This document shows, in pieces, positions 1 through 9,066 of a DNA stretch of 50,074 bases. The translations under genes were made by a program, and so were the position numbers. The stretch is taken from positions 1 to 50,074 of the forward strand of contig CALWAU010000122.1 in assembly GCA_944375795.1 (NCBI GenBank). Direction: 5' to 3'. Source of the DNA: an uncultured Clostridia bacterium. Its GTDB lineage: Bacteria; Bacillota; Clostridia; Christensenellales; Borkfalkiaceae. The stretch's first letter is position 1; every line of letters begins with the position of its first letter. The notes under the pieces are model-generated. The model was not told where the DNA came from. It was given only the letters and a program-made list of their open reading frames with translations, and did not search any database.

Positions 1-46
1 ATAGAAGATTTTTTCCATGACTTTATTATAACAGGCGGTATGCAAA

Positions 47-514
47 ATGTCAAGAGCGGACCTCGCAAAAGAAAATTTTTTGAACGGCTATGCCTGTGCC
101 CAGGCGGTATTTCTGGCTTTTTCGGACGTTACAGGGCTGGATCGCGGCACGGCGATGAAGCTGTCTTTGCCTTTCGGGGCGGGATTGGGCAGGCTCCGCC
201 TCACCTGCGGGGCGGTGAGCGGGGCGGTTGCCGTTTTGGGCACTGTCCTCGCAAAGCCGGAGCCGGACGCCGGTAACAAGGCGGAGGTGTACGCGGCCGT
301 CCAGGCGTTTTGCCGCCGCTTCGTCGCCGAAAACAAAAGCCTCAGCTGCGGAGAACTGCTGCGCGCGGCGGGATTGCCCGCGGAAACGCAGCCCTCCCCC
401 GAGGAGCGGAGCGCCGAATATTATCGGAAGCGCCCCTGTCCGCAGCTGGTGTATTCCGCGGCAAAAATCCTGGAAGAAACCCTCGCCGGGCTTTCGGGCG
501 AAAAAAACGAATAA
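47..514 (+). CDS. C_GCAxxG_C_C family cysteine-rich protein
   Basis: This 155-residue protein matches the C_GCAxxG_C_C family, small soluble cysteine-rich proteins of anaerobes that are suspected to carry a redox or metal centre but have no proven reaction. The conserved cysteines are visible at about residues 17 (YACAQ), 54 (TCGAVSGA, the core motif), 89, 101 and 131 (PCPQ), with the usual glycine-rich GAGLGR stretch before the core. The ATG at 47 follows an AGGCGG ribosome binding site with normal spacing; an ATG at 40 lies in another frame. The gene converges on ychF and shares an intergenic hairpin with it. Its promoter lies outside or at the edge of the window. Family assignment is fairly sure; function is unknown. 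Confidence 0.85.
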   Translation: MSRADLAKENFLNGYACAQAVFLAFSDVTGLDRGTAMKLSLPFGAGLGRLRLTCGAVSGAVAVLGTVLAKPEPDAGNKAEVYAAVQAFCRRFVAENKSLSCGELLRAAGLPAETQPSPEERSAEYYRKRPCPQLVYSAAKILEETLAGLSGEKNE

Positions 515-516
515 AC

Positions 517-556
517 GAGAGGGGGAAGCGTTCCGCGCTCCCCCCGAAAATTTTCG
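517..556. terminator. Shared terminator between convergent genes
   Basis: A G-rich arm at 521-530 pairs with a C-rich arm at 536-545 around a five-base loop, followed by the small palindrome CGAAAATTTTCG. On the minus strand the hairpin is followed by a T-rich stretch, so it fits best as the ychF terminator and may serve both genes. Confidence 0.55.
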
Positions 557-566
557 CCGATAAAAT

Positions 567-1682
567 TTATTTGCTGCTCTTGGAGACGTTGAAATAGTAT
601 TCCACGACGTCGCCGTCCTGCATGACGTAGTCCTTGCCTTCCGAGCGCACTTTTCCCTTTTCCTTGGCGGCGGCGATCGAACCGAGTTCCACCAGCGTCT
701 CCCAATTTACGACGTCCGCCCGGATAAATCCCTTTTCAAAATCGGAATGGATTTTTCCCGCGGCCTGGGGCGCCTTGGTGCCCTTCACAATCGTCCAGGC
801 GCGCGTTTCCTTTTCTCCGGCGGTTAGGTAGGAGATGAGCCCCAGGAGGGCATAGGACTTTTTGATAAGCCTGTCCAGGCCGCTCTCTCCCAGCCCGAAT
901 TCCTCCATGAACACCGCTTTGTCCTCGGGCTCCATTTGAGAGAGCTCCTCCTCCGTTTTCGCGCAGATGACCAGCACCTCGCTGCCCTCTTTTTCGGCAA
1001 ATTCCTTCACGCGCACGACATAGGGGAGGGAATCTTCGTCCTTGCCCATATCGCTTTCCTTGATATTGGCGGCGTAAATGACGGGCTTGGAGGTGAGCAG
1101 AAAGAGATTTCTCATAAATTCTTCGTCTCCCTCGGGCACCGCAAAGTTGCGGGCGGGCTTTTCGCCTTCGAGATGGGCGTACAGTTTTTCGAGAAAGGCA
1201 TATTCCTCCGCCGCCTTTTTGTCGGCGCCGCCGCGGGCGTTGCTCTTGATTTTGCCCAGACGGTTCTGCACCGCCTCCATGTCCGAAAGGATGAGTTCGA
1301 GATTGATCGTCTCGATGTCCCGTACGGGGTCTATGGAGTTTTCGACGTGCGTGATGTTCGCGTCCTCGAAGCAGCGCACGACGTGCACGATCGCGTCCAC
1401 CTCACGGATATGGGAAAGAAATTTGTTTCCCAGGCCTTCCCCGCGGGAGGCGCCTTTGACCAGCCCCGCGATATCGACAAATTCAATGACGGCGGGGGTT
1501 ACTTTTTTGCTCTGATAGAGGGCGGCAAGCTTGTCCAGGCGCTCGTCGGGGACGGCCACGACGCCCACGTTGGGCTCGATGGTGCAGAAAGGATAATTGG
1601 CGCATTCCGCGCCCGCGTGCGTGATCGCGTTGAAAAGAGTGGATTTTCCCACGTTGGGGAGACCGACAACTCCGAGTTTCAT
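567..1682 (-). CDS. ychF: YchF/OLA1-type redox-regulated ATPase
   Basis: This 371-residue protein is a full-length YchF, a universally conserved Obg-family P-loop protein that binds ribosomes and hydrolyses ATP rather than GTP. The G1 loop GLPNVGKST is at residues 7-15, the G3 motif DIAGL near 70, and the base-recognition motif is NIKE near 207, which is the NxxE form typical of YchF and explains the ATP preference. A C-terminal TGS domain (about 285-371) contains the typical KAPQAAG and GFIRA stretches. The start is preceded by GGAGAAG and by a good promoter at 1727-1755. It is transcribed divergently from argS. Identification is secure; its role in stress and translation control is known from the family, not from this sequence. 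Confidence 0.97.
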   Translation of the reverse strand: MKLGVVGLPNVGKSTLFNAITHAGAECANYPFCTIEPNVGVVAVPDERLDKLAALYQSKKVTPAVIEFVDIAGLVKGASRGEGLGNKFLSHIREVDAIVHVVRCFEDANITHVENSIDPVRDIETINLELILSDMEAVQNRLGKIKSNARGGADKKAAEEYAFLEKLYAHLEGEKPARNFAVPEGDEEFMRNLFLLTSKPVIYAANIKESDMGKDEDSLPYVVRVKEFAEKEGSEVLVICAKTEEELSQMEPEDKAVFMEEFGLGESGLDRLIKKSYALLGLISYLTAGEKETRAWTIVKGTKAPQAAGKIHSDFEKGFIRADVVNWETLVELGSIAAAKEKGKVRSEGKDYVMQDGDVVEYYFNVSKSSK

Positions 1683-1726
1683 GTTTTTTCTTCTCCGGAA
1701 ACAGTTGTTTTGATTTTTCTCCCCAT

Positions 1727-1755
1727 ATTATAATATAAAATCGGAAAATAAGCAA
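1727..1755 (-). promoter_or_regulatory. Sigma-A-type promoter of ychF
   Basis: Read on the minus strand, TTGCTT (1755-1750) and TATAAT (1732-1727) are separated by 17 bases. It is back to back with the argS promoter. Confidence 0.75.
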
Positions 1756-1762
1756 ATTAAAC

Positions 1763-1791
1763 TTGCTCAAAATCCAAAAATATGTTAATAT
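1763..1791 (+). promoter_or_regulatory. Sigma-A-type promoter of argS
   Basis: TTGCTC (1763-1768) and TAATAT (1786-1791) are 17 bases apart with a TGT extended -10. The predicted leader is about 28 bases, too short for a T-box. Confidence 0.65.
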
Positions 1792-1825
1792 ATCTGTTGT
1801 AGATCATCGAAAGAAGGTAAAAAAC

Positions 1826-3511
1826 ATGGATTACAGGAAATACCTCGCGGAAAAAATCAGGATCGACGGCGTATCGGAGGCGGAGATATACGAGGCCATC
1901 GCCCTTCCTCCCAACTCCGAAATGGGGGACTATGCCCTTCCCTGTTTCAAATTCGCCAAAATTCTCCGCAAAAGCCCCGCGCTCATCGCCGGGCAATTGA
2001 AGGAGAGCCTCTCTCCCGACGAAGTGATTTCGGAAATTTCCGCCGTGAACGGCTATCTCAATTTCAAGGTGAACAAGGTGCGGCTCGCCGAGGAGGTCAT
2101 CGGGCGCATCCTCGGGGAAAAGGAGAGATACGGCGCTTCGGACGAGGGGAAGGGCAGGACGATCTGCATCGACTATTCTTCCATCAATATCGCCAAGCCC
2201 TTTCATATCGGGCACCTTTCCACGACGGTGCTCGGCGCGGCGCTCTATCGCATTCTCAATTTTCTCGGATACCGTTCGGTGGGCATCAATCACCTCGGCG
2301 ACTACGGCACCCAATTCGGCAAGCTCATCTCCGCCTACAAGCGCTGGGGGGACAGGGAAACGGTGGAAAAGGGCGGAATCCGCGCCCTCAACGAACTGGA
2401 CGTCCGCTTTCATCGGGAGGCGGAATCCCATCCCGAATACGAGGACGAGGCGCGCGCCTACTTCAAAAAAATCGAACAAAAGGACGAGGAGTGCCTCGAA
2501 TTGTTCCGCTGGTTCAAGGAGCTCACGCTCAAAGACGTGCAGAAGATTTACGATTTGCTCGACGTCCGCTTCGATTCGTATGCGGGCGAAAGCTTTTATT
2601 CGGACAAGATGCAGCCCGTCGTGGACGAGCTTCGGGAAAAGGGGCTTCTGGTCGAAAGCCAGGGCGCGCAGGTGGTCGACCTTGAAGCGTACGGCATGCC
2701 GCCCTGCATCATCCTGAAATCGGACGGCACCTCCCTCTATGCCACCCGGGATATGGCCGCCGCCATCTATCGCAAAAAGACGTACGATTTCTATAAGTGC
2801 CTGTATGTCGTCGCTTATCAGCAGAATCTGCATTTCAAGCAGTTTTTCAAGGTCCTGGAACTCATGGGAAAGGAATGGGCAAAGGACCTCGTACACGTCG
2901 CTTACGGCATGGTTTCCCTCGAAGAAGGCACCATGTCCACGCGAAAGGGCAACGTCGTCTTTTTGGAGGACGTCATAAACCGTTGTATCGAAAAGGCGCT
3001 GACCATTATCACGGAAAAGAACCCTTCTCTGGAAAACAAGGAGGAAGTGGCCAAAAAGGTCGGGGTCGGCGCGGTGATTTTCGGCGCGCTGTACAACAGC
3101 AAGATCAAAGACATCGTATTTTCTTACGACAAGGTGCTCAATTTCGACGGGGAGACGAGCGTCTACGTGCAGTATACCTGTGCCCGCGCCAATTCCGTCC
3201 TGGAAAAGGGCGGGATACCCGAAAACTGGAAAGTCCCCGTCCCCAACGCCGTCGAGTTTGAACTCGTCAAAGCGATTTCCGCCTTCCCGGAAACGGTGCG
3301 GGAAGCGGCGGACAAATACGAGCCGTCCTGCATTTCCCGTTTTGCGGTGGACGTCGCGCAGAAATTCAACAAGTTTTATTTCGATTGCAAAATTCTCGGC
3401 GCGGAGGACGAAGATACGAAAAACTTCCGCCTCGCGCTGACCGCGGCGACCCTGCAGACCCTGAAAAATGCCTTCGCGCTGCTGGGCATCGGCATTCCCG
3501 AAAAAATGTAA
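1826..3511 (+). CDS. argS: Arginyl-tRNA synthetase
   Basis: This cytoplasmic class I aminoacyl-tRNA synthetase charges tRNA-Arg with arginine using ATP. The protein of 561 residues has the family length. The N-terminal Arg-specific domain is followed by the catalytic domain with the signature DYSSINIAKPFHIGH (HIGH near residue 126), a KMSKS equivalent MSTRKG near 370, and a C-terminal DALR-type anticodon-binding domain with the motif QYTCARANS. The frame stays open upstream to 1763, but the ATG at 1826 has AGAAGG eight bases before it and gives the normal N-terminus, so it is chosen. A terminator hairpin follows at 3532. No T-box or other leader structure was seen. Confidence 0.97.
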   Translation: MDYRKYLAEKIRIDGVSEAEIYEAIALPPNSEMGDYALPCFKFAKILRKSPALIAGQLKESLSPDEVISEISAVNGYLNFKVNKVRLAEEVIGRILGEKERYGASDEGKGRTICIDYSSINIAKPFHIGHLSTTVLGAALYRILNFLGYRSVGINHLGDYGTQFGKLISAYKRWGDRETVEKGGIRALNELDVRFHREAESHPEYEDEARAYFKKIEQKDEECLELFRWFKELTLKDVQKIYDLLDVRFDSYAGESFYSDKMQPVVDELREKGLLVESQGAQVVDLEAYGMPPCIILKSDGTSLYATRDMAAAIYRKKTYDFYKCLYVVAYQQNLHFKQFFKVLELMGKEWAKDLVHVAYGMVSLEEGTMSTRKGNVVFLEDVINRCIEKALTIITEKNPSLENKEEVAKKVGVGAVIFGALYNSKIKDIVFSYDKVLNFDGETSVYVQYTCARANSVLEKGGIPENWKVPVPNAVEFELVKAISAFPETVREAADKYEPSCISRFAVDVAQKFNKFYFDCKILGAEDEDTKNFRLALTAATLQTLKNAFALLGIGIPEKM

Positions 3512-3531
3512 ACCGCGGTATAGATTTCTTC

Positions 3532-3576
3532 GGACGAACGTCTTTCGGATTTCTTCGGAGGGCGTTCGTCGGTTTT
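3532..3576 (+). terminator. Rho-independent terminator of argS
   Basis: GACGAACG (3532-3539) pairs with CGTTCGTC (3562-3569); a second small hairpin can form in the loop, and GGTTTTT follows. Confidence 0.7.
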
Positions 3577-3630
3577 TACAAAATTTTTCAAAAAATTTTC
3601 CGAAAAGGTATTCCCTTTTGCCAGAAAATG

Positions 3631-3639
3631 TGGTATGAT
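3631..3639 (+). promoter_or_regulatory. Extended -10 promoter of helD
   Basis: TGGTATGAT is an extended -10 element with no clear -35. The start would fall near 3646, a few bases before the AGGAG ribosome binding site at 3654-3658. Confidence 0.45.
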
Positions 3640-3663
3640 AAAAGGAGTCATGCAGGAGTAGTT

Positions 3664-6078
3664 ATGGGGAACACCACGGCTTACGAAAAACTGAAACGGG
3701 CGCTCGACCCGCACAAGCAACCGGATAAGGAATGGTTTCTCGCTCTGCTCGACGCCGAAAAACAGAAGGCGTACGAGGACGGGCATATGGAGGCCGTCAT
3801 GCGCATGCTCCGCATCGCCCACATTCGGGAGCACCGCCTGAAGATCCGGGAGGCGAAAGAGGAGATCGCCCGCATCGAGGCGGAGGAGGAGCACGACGCG
3901 GAAAGCTATCGGAAAACGGGCGAGCTGCTCGGGGAAATCGAGGCGCACGAAAGGGCGATAGATTCCTTCCGGTGCTTTTTCGACGAACCTTATTTCGCGC
4001 GCATGGATCTCACCGACCCCGCGGAGGGCTACAACAGCTATTATATCGGGAAAAAGGGGGACGTCCGCCTGGAGATCGTCGATTGGCGGGCGCCGCTGGC
4101 GCGCAGGTATTACCAGAAGAGCCGCATCGCCTTTTCCATCAATCAATACGATTATAAGACGGTTTTGCGCCGGGCGCTCCGGACCAAGGAGGGGCGGGTC
4201 CTCGATTTCAAGAACGAATTTCTCTCCGTGCGGGACTATCTGACGCCCGAGGAGATCGGCGGCAGGGACGAGGAGATACTCTTCGGCCCGTATCTGCGCG
4301 AAATCATCAGAAACCGCAAGGAGGAGCCCGCCGTCCGCGACATCATCGAGACCATTCAGGAAAAGCAATACGAAATCATCACCTGTCCGGAGCGGAAAAA
4401 TTTCGTTTTGCAGGGATGCGCGGGCAGCGGAAAGACGATGGTCATGCTCCATCGCCTCAGCTATCTGATGTACAATAACGAGGAGATCCGCCCGCGCGAC
4501 GTGCTCGTTCTGACGCCCAGCGACACTTTCAACGACTTCATCGACGAACTTTCCGCCGTGCTGGAGCTGGAGCGGGTGCGGACGGTCACCATTCACGAAT
4601 ACTTTCTGCAGGTCCTCAAAAACGAAAAGATCGATTTGAGCGGCACCATCGATTACCGGGCGAAAGAGACGCCGGAGTATCTTTCCTATCTCTATTCGCC
4701 CCGCTTCGTCTCCGACCTGAAAAAGAAACTCGACAAGGTTTACGACAGCCTTTACGGGCTGTTCACGGGGGAGGAATGCCGGGAATTCGTCGCCCGCATT
4801 TCGGAGGCCTGCAAAAGGCAGCTCGCCGCCTACGAGGCCGTCAAAAACGCTTCCCTGCGGATACGGCGCGCCGTACTCGGAGAAATCAAGGAGAAAAAGG
4901 AGGGCGGCCTGTATTATACCAAGCCCTTCCGGGAATTTATGAACTGCATTCTCGACATCGAGGATTTCTTCGGCGGGACGCTGAAAAGCGAGCGGGCGGA
5001 AAATCAAAGCTATTTCTATCGGCAGCTCATGTCCTTTTACAGGAGCGCGGCCTTCGTCGCGAAGCACGGCGACCGCATCGTCGGCGAGGCGTCGCAGACG
5101 CTCGACGAGCTGAAAACTTCCCTCGAAAAGGAAATTTTCGATTTGAAACGATACAAACAGCGCCTCGGGACGAGGGAGGTATACGTATACGCCGACCGCA
5201 TCGAACGCCGCGAACAGCTGCTTGCGGAGACGGAAAAAATCGCCGAAAAGGTGCGGAGCATCGGCGAGGAGGGAACGGCCTTTTCGGAATTTTACGGCTA
5301 TTTCCGCGGGGAAAAGAACTTTTCCGCCCTCGGCGGCGGGGAGGACTTTACGGACGTCATCCGCTTTTTCTATCGGGAGACCATACGCAAACAGAAGCTG
5401 CGCTGCGGCATGGAGCACGGAAAGGTTTATCCCTCCGACGCCTATGCTCTGTGCGCGCTGTGCGCCCTGCTGGGACGGGAGCTTACCCCGCGCTACTCCT
5501 TCGTGTTCGTGGACGAGGCGCAGGACATTTCCCCGGGGGAATACGAGCTTCTCAGGCGCATCAACCCCAACGCCTCCTTCGACGTGTTCGGCGACCTCGA
5601 ACAGAACGTCACGCCCTGGCGGGGGGTGGGAAGTTGGGAGGCCGTCTTTCCCGGCTTCGACATTTTCACCCTCAACCAAAATTACCGCAATACCAATCAG
5701 ATCGTCGAATTTGTCGCCTCCGCCCTCCGGGTGGATATGCAGCCGATCGGCTTCGACGGCCCGGCGGTAAGCCGCATTCCCGTCCGCGGCATCACCTCGT
5801 TTTTCCGCGACAAAAAGGGACTGAAAGCGGTGATTTGTTCGGAAGAGGACAAGGAAAAATATAGCCGGAAGGCATACAGTCTCCTTTCCGAGCGCGGAAA
5901 AATTTCCCGCACGAAAATCAATTTCATGACCGTGTACGAGAGCAAAGGGCTGGAATTTACCTCCGTCGCGGTCATTCCCGACCATATGTCGGCAAACGAA
6001 AAATATATCGCCTGCACGCGCGCTTTGAAGGAACTTGCCGTCGTGGAAACAAACGCGCGGGAGGAAAAGGAGAAATGA
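3664..6078 (+). CDS. helD: HelD-like RNA polymerase-recycling ATPase (UvrD/Rep superfamily 1)
   Basis: This 804-residue protein resembles HelD, which removes stalled or inactive RNA polymerase from nucleic acid using ATP. A charged N-terminal coiled coil (about residues 35-105, the part that enters the polymerase secondary channel in studied HelDs) is followed by the HelD-type stretch DVRLEIVDWRAPLARRYY. The Walker A motif GCAGSGKT lies near residue 252, Walker B FVDEAQD near 615, the motif LNQNYRNT near 680, and a final superfamily 1 motif YIACTRA near 778. AGGAG lies five bases before the ATG at 3664; earlier in-frame ATGs lack this. The YjjG-type gene starts two bases after its stop. The length is close to Bacillus HelD. 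A general UvrD-like helicase is the alternative, but the VDWRAP block favours HelD. Confidence 0.85.
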   Translation: MGNTTAYEKLKRALDPHKQPDKEWFLALLDAEKQKAYEDGHMEAVMRMLRIAHIREHRLKIREAKEEIARIEAEEEHDAESYRKTGELLGEIEAHERAIDSFRCFFDEPYFARMDLTDPAEGYNSYYIGKKGDVRLEIVDWRAPLARRYYQKSRIAFSINQYDYKTVLRRALRTKEGRVLDFKNEFLSVRDYLTPEEIGGRDEEILFGPYLREIIRNRKEEPAVRDIIETIQEKQYEIITCPERKNFVLQGCAGSGKTMVMLHRLSYLMYNNEEIRPRDVLVLTPSDTFNDFIDELSAVLELERVRTVTIHEYFLQVLKNEKIDLSGTIDYRAKETPEYLSYLYSPRFVSDLKKKLDKVYDSLYGLFTGEECREFVARISEACKRQLAAYEAVKNASLRIRRAVLGEIKEKKEGGLYYTKPFREFMNCILDIEDFFGGTLKSERAENQSYFYRQLMSFYRSAAFVAKHGDRIVGEASQTLDELKTSLEKEIFDLKRYKQRLGTREVYVYADRIERREQLLAETEKIAEKVRSIGEEGTAFSEFYGYFRGEKNFSALGGGEDFTDVIRFFYRETIRKQKLRCGMEHGKVYPSDAYALCALCALLGRELTPRYSFVFVDEAQDISPGEYELLRRINPNASFDVFGDLEQNVTPWRGVGSWEAVFPGFDIFTLNQNYRNTNQIVEFVASALRVDMQPIGFDGPAVSRIPVRGITSFFRDKKGLKAVICSEEDKEKYSRKAYSLLSERGKISRTKINFMTVYESKGLEFTSVAVIPDHMSANEKYIACTRALKELAVVETNAREEKEK

Positions 6079-6079
6079 G

Positions 6080-6772
6080 ATGAAAAAAGATATCTTTCTG
6101 GTAGACGCGGACGATACGCTGCTCGATTTCCACGCGTCCTCTCTGGCCGCCCTGAAAGCGGCCTTCCAAGCGGCGGGCGTTCCCTGGTCCGAGGAGTACG
6201 GCGAGGAATTTTTTACCTTCAACGACTCTCTGTGGCGCAAGCTGGAGCGGAAGGAAATCACGCGGGAACGGCTGATAAGGGAACGGTTTCCCGCCTATCT
6301 CGAAAATCTCGGCCTCGACGAAATCCCCGGGGAAAAGTTCAACCAAAACTACCTCGCCTGGCTGGCGAAGCACCCCGAGTATTTCCCGGGCGCGGAGGAG
6401 TTTCTCAAAAAACTCGCCGGGGCGGGCAGGATATACATCGTCACCAACGGCACTTACGCCATACAGACTTCGCGTTTCAAAATCTCGAAGCTGGATCAAT
6501 ATGCGGACGGCGTTTTCGTGTCCGAAAAGATCGGCTGCGACAAGCCGGGCGAAGCATATACCGAATACGTGACTTCGCATATTCCCGCTTTCAATCGCTC
6601 CGCGGCGGTGTGGATCGGGGACAGCCTGACGGCGGATATCCGTGCGGCAAACGATGCGGGCATCGACAGCATTTGGTTCAACCCGTACAATCGGGAAACG
6701 GAGGGAAAGGCCTTTCCCGATTACGAGGCGGATTCCTATGAGGAAATTCTGGAAATTTTGCAAATATATTGA
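6080..6772 (+). CDS. YjjG-family HAD pyrimidine 5'-nucleotidase
   Basis: This 230-residue cytoplasmic HAD phosphatase starts with MKKDIFLVDADDTLLDF, in which D9 and D11 are the nucleophile and acid/base of the DxD motif. Motif II is the TNG near residue 118, the motif III lysine is in GCDKPG and the acidic motif IV is GDSLTADI near 180. The DADDTL form and the length fit the YjjG/YfnB group, which dephosphorylates noncanonical pyrimidine nucleotides; substrate choice here is inferred. The ATG at 6080 lies one base after the helD stop with AAGGAG inside the end of helD, so the two are co-translated. A longer reading from 6035 overlaps helD and is less likely. Confidence 0.85.
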   Translation: MKKDIFLVDADDTLLDFHASSLAALKAAFQAAGVPWSEEYGEEFFTFNDSLWRKLERKEITRERLIRERFPAYLENLGLDEIPGEKFNQNYLAWLAKHPEYFPGAEEFLKKLAGAGRIYIVTNGTYAIQTSRFKISKLDQYADGVFVSEKIGCDKPGEAYTEYVTSHIPAFNRSAAVWIGDSLTADIRAANDAGIDSIWFNPYNRETEGKAFPDYEADSYEEILEILQIY

Positions 6773-6802
6773 ATTTTCGGGGCGGTTTTTCGGGGAAAAT
6801 AT

Positions 6803-6831
6803 TTGAAAAATGCGAAAAAAAGTGCTATAAT
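6803..6831 (+). promoter_or_regulatory. Promoter of the parE-parC operon
   Basis: TTGAAA (6803-6808) and TATAAT (6826-6831) are 17 bases apart, with the TGC of an extended -10. The leader runs about 70 bases to parE. Confidence 0.85.
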
Positions 6832-6846
6832 AAATAAGGACGGCTC

Positions 6847-6879
6847 TTTGCTCCCGCAGGCACGGAAAGGGGGAGCAAA
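6847..6879 (+). other. Hairpin in the parE leader
   Basis: TTTGCTCCC (6847-6855) and GGGAGCAAA (6871-6879) form a perfect 9-bp stem with a 15-base loop. No T-tract follows, so it is not a standard terminator. It ends 20 bases before the ribosome binding site of parE. Confidence 0.6.
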
Positions 6880-6907
6880 AACAAAATATCGTACGGTTTG
6901 AGGAAAA

Positions 6908-9066
6908 ATGGCAACGGATAAAACAAAACAGACGGGCGGCGAGACGCCGCAGGGTTACAGTGCGAAAAATCTCGAAGTGCTCGAGGGGCTGGACGCGGTG
7001 CGCATGCGCCCCGGTATGTATATCGGCTCCACGGGCATCAAGGGTCTCCACCATATCCTTTGGGAAATCGTGGACAACGCCGTCGACGAGGCGGCAAACG
7101 GCTATGCCGATAAAATAACGGTGAAGCTTTACAAGGACGGAAGCGCGTCGGTGGACGACAACGGGCGCGGCATTCCCACCGACATCCATCCCAAGGAAAA
7201 AATTTCCGGCGTACAGGTGGTGTTCACCAAACTGCACGCGGGCGGAAAGTTCGGGCAGGGCAATTACGCGTATTCGGGCGGTCTGCACGGCGTGGGCGCG
7301 TCGGTCACCAACGCCCTTTCCGAATGGCTCCGCGTGGAAGTCTACCGGAAACACGTCTACCGGATGAGCTTCAAGTCCTATTACAACAAGCGGAAGGGCA
7401 AATACGAATCGGGCGTTCCCGACGGCCCCCTCGAAGATACGGGGACGTCCACAAAACGGACGGGCACCTACGTGCATTTCAAGCCCGACCCCAACGTCTT
7501 TTCCGAGACGAATTTCGACCTCGAGACGGTGGAGGAGCGACTCAACGAGCTCGCTTTCCTCAACAAAGGGCTGGAAATCACGCTCATAGACGAGCGCATT
7601 TCCATGGCGGACGCCAAGCGGCGGGAGAGCAATCTCGGCAGGGAGGACGCCGACGACGAGGAAAAAGAGGAAGAGGAAGGACAGGCCCTCGAAACGCCGG
7701 AGCCGCAGTCGATGTTCGACGAAGTGGACCTCGCCGCGCTCGAAAACGAACCCTATCGGGTCGTGTACAAATATAACGGCGGCATCAGCGATTTCGTCAA
7801 GAACCTCAACGAAGGAAAAAAGACGCTGTATTCCGTTCCCGTCTATTATCAGGCGACCAAAAACAACATCGCCGTCGAATTTGCCATTCAGCACACTACC
7901 GATTTTACCGAAAGTCTGTTTTCTTTCGTCAACAACATTCCCACGCCCGAGGGCGGATATCACGAGACGGGATTTCGGTCGGGCCTCGTGCGGGCGCTCA
8001 ACGACTATGCCCGCGCCAACGGTTTTCTGAAAGACAAGGACCCCAATTTCCAGGGGGACGATTTCCGCGAAGGGCTCACGGCGGTCCTGTCCGTCAAGAT
8101 GCAGAATGTGCAGTTCGAGGGACAGACCAAGACCAAGCTCGGCAATACGGAGGCGCGTCCCGCCGTGGAATCGGCGGTCATCGAAGGGCTCAATTCCATG
8201 ATGGGGGCCCGCGGCTTCAAAAAGACTTTCGACGAAATCATCAAAAAGGCGCAGGGTGCGGCAAAGGTCCGCCTGGCCGCCAAGCAGGCAAAGGAAAACG
8301 CCCGCGCCAAAACAGCATCGACGGGCTCACGCTCGTGGGCAAGCTCGCCGCCTGTTCGGGCAGAAAACCGGAACTCAACGAAATGTTCATCGTCGAGGGG
8401 GATTCGGCGGGCGGCACGGCGAAGCAGGCGCGCATCCGGCAGTTTCAGTCCATTCTGCCCCTGCGCGGAAAGCCTCTGAACGTGGAGAAAAAACGGCTGG
8501 ATCAAATCCTCGCCAACGAGGAGATCCGCACGATCATCAGCGCCATCGGCGCGGGGCTGGACCCCGATTTCAAGCTGGACAAAATCAATTACCATAAAGT
8601 CATCATCCTTTCGGATGCCGACCAGGACGGCATGCACATCCGCTGCATTCTGCTCACCTTCTTTTTCCGTTACATGCGCCCGCTCGTCAACGCGGGGCAC
8701 GTCTATATCGGCATGCCGCCCCTCTATAAGGTATATAAAGGGGATAAGGTCGAATACGCCTACGACGACAAGGAACTCTCCCAGAAAATCGCCAAGATCG
8801 GCAAGGGCTATCAGCTCCAGCGATATAAGGGACTGGGCGAAATGAGCGCGGAGCAGCTCTGGGAAACGACGATGAATCCCGCCACGCGCAACCTCACGCA
8901 GGTAACGGTGGAGGACGCCGCCAAGGCGGAACGGATGATCACGACACTGATGGGCGACAAGGTGGAGGGCAGAAAGGAATTTCTCGCCAAGTACGCAAAT
9001 TTCAACAAGAGAGATACCTTCATGGACAAGATAGAAAAGAAGGAGGCAGTAAATGGCGAGGAGTAA
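6908..9066 (+). CDS. parE: DNA topoisomerase IV subunit B, with a one-base frameshift
   Basis: This is the ATPase subunit of a type IIA topoisomerase. The GHKL ATPase domain has [10 protein letters not shown] and AGGKFGQG...YSGGLHGVG; the wording around AGGKFGQG and NALSEWL is closer to ParE than to GyrB. The TOPRIM part has EGDSAGG and DADQDG, and the C-terminal part has RYKGLGEM and QLWETTMNP. In the given sequence the frame breaks at about 8309-8312: GCC AAA ACA is read, while one extra A in the run (five instead of four) gives [14 protein letters not shown], the normal family text, and leads to the stop at 9066 (719 residues in all). An acidic insertion lies at about residues 232-283. GAGGA precedes the ATG. 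parC overlaps its end by 14 bases. A sequencing error or a real mutation are both possible. Confidence 0.9.

Noticed and set aside
1792..1825. T-box or other riboswitch before argS
   Set aside because: The predicted leader is under 35 bases.
3376..6261. A 961-codon open frame on the minus strand opposite helD
   Set aside because: It is antisense to a well-recognised gene, has no family resemblance, and long minus-strand frames are common opposite G+C-rich coding sequence here.
5972..7963. A 663-codon minus-strand frame opposite the phosphatase gene and parE
   Set aside because: Same reason; it spans two real genes and their promoter.
8305..8314. Programmed -1 frameshifting in parE
   Set aside because: The site C AAA ACA does not fit an X XXY YYZ slippery heptamer and four As are too few for strong polymerase slippage, so an indel is more likely.
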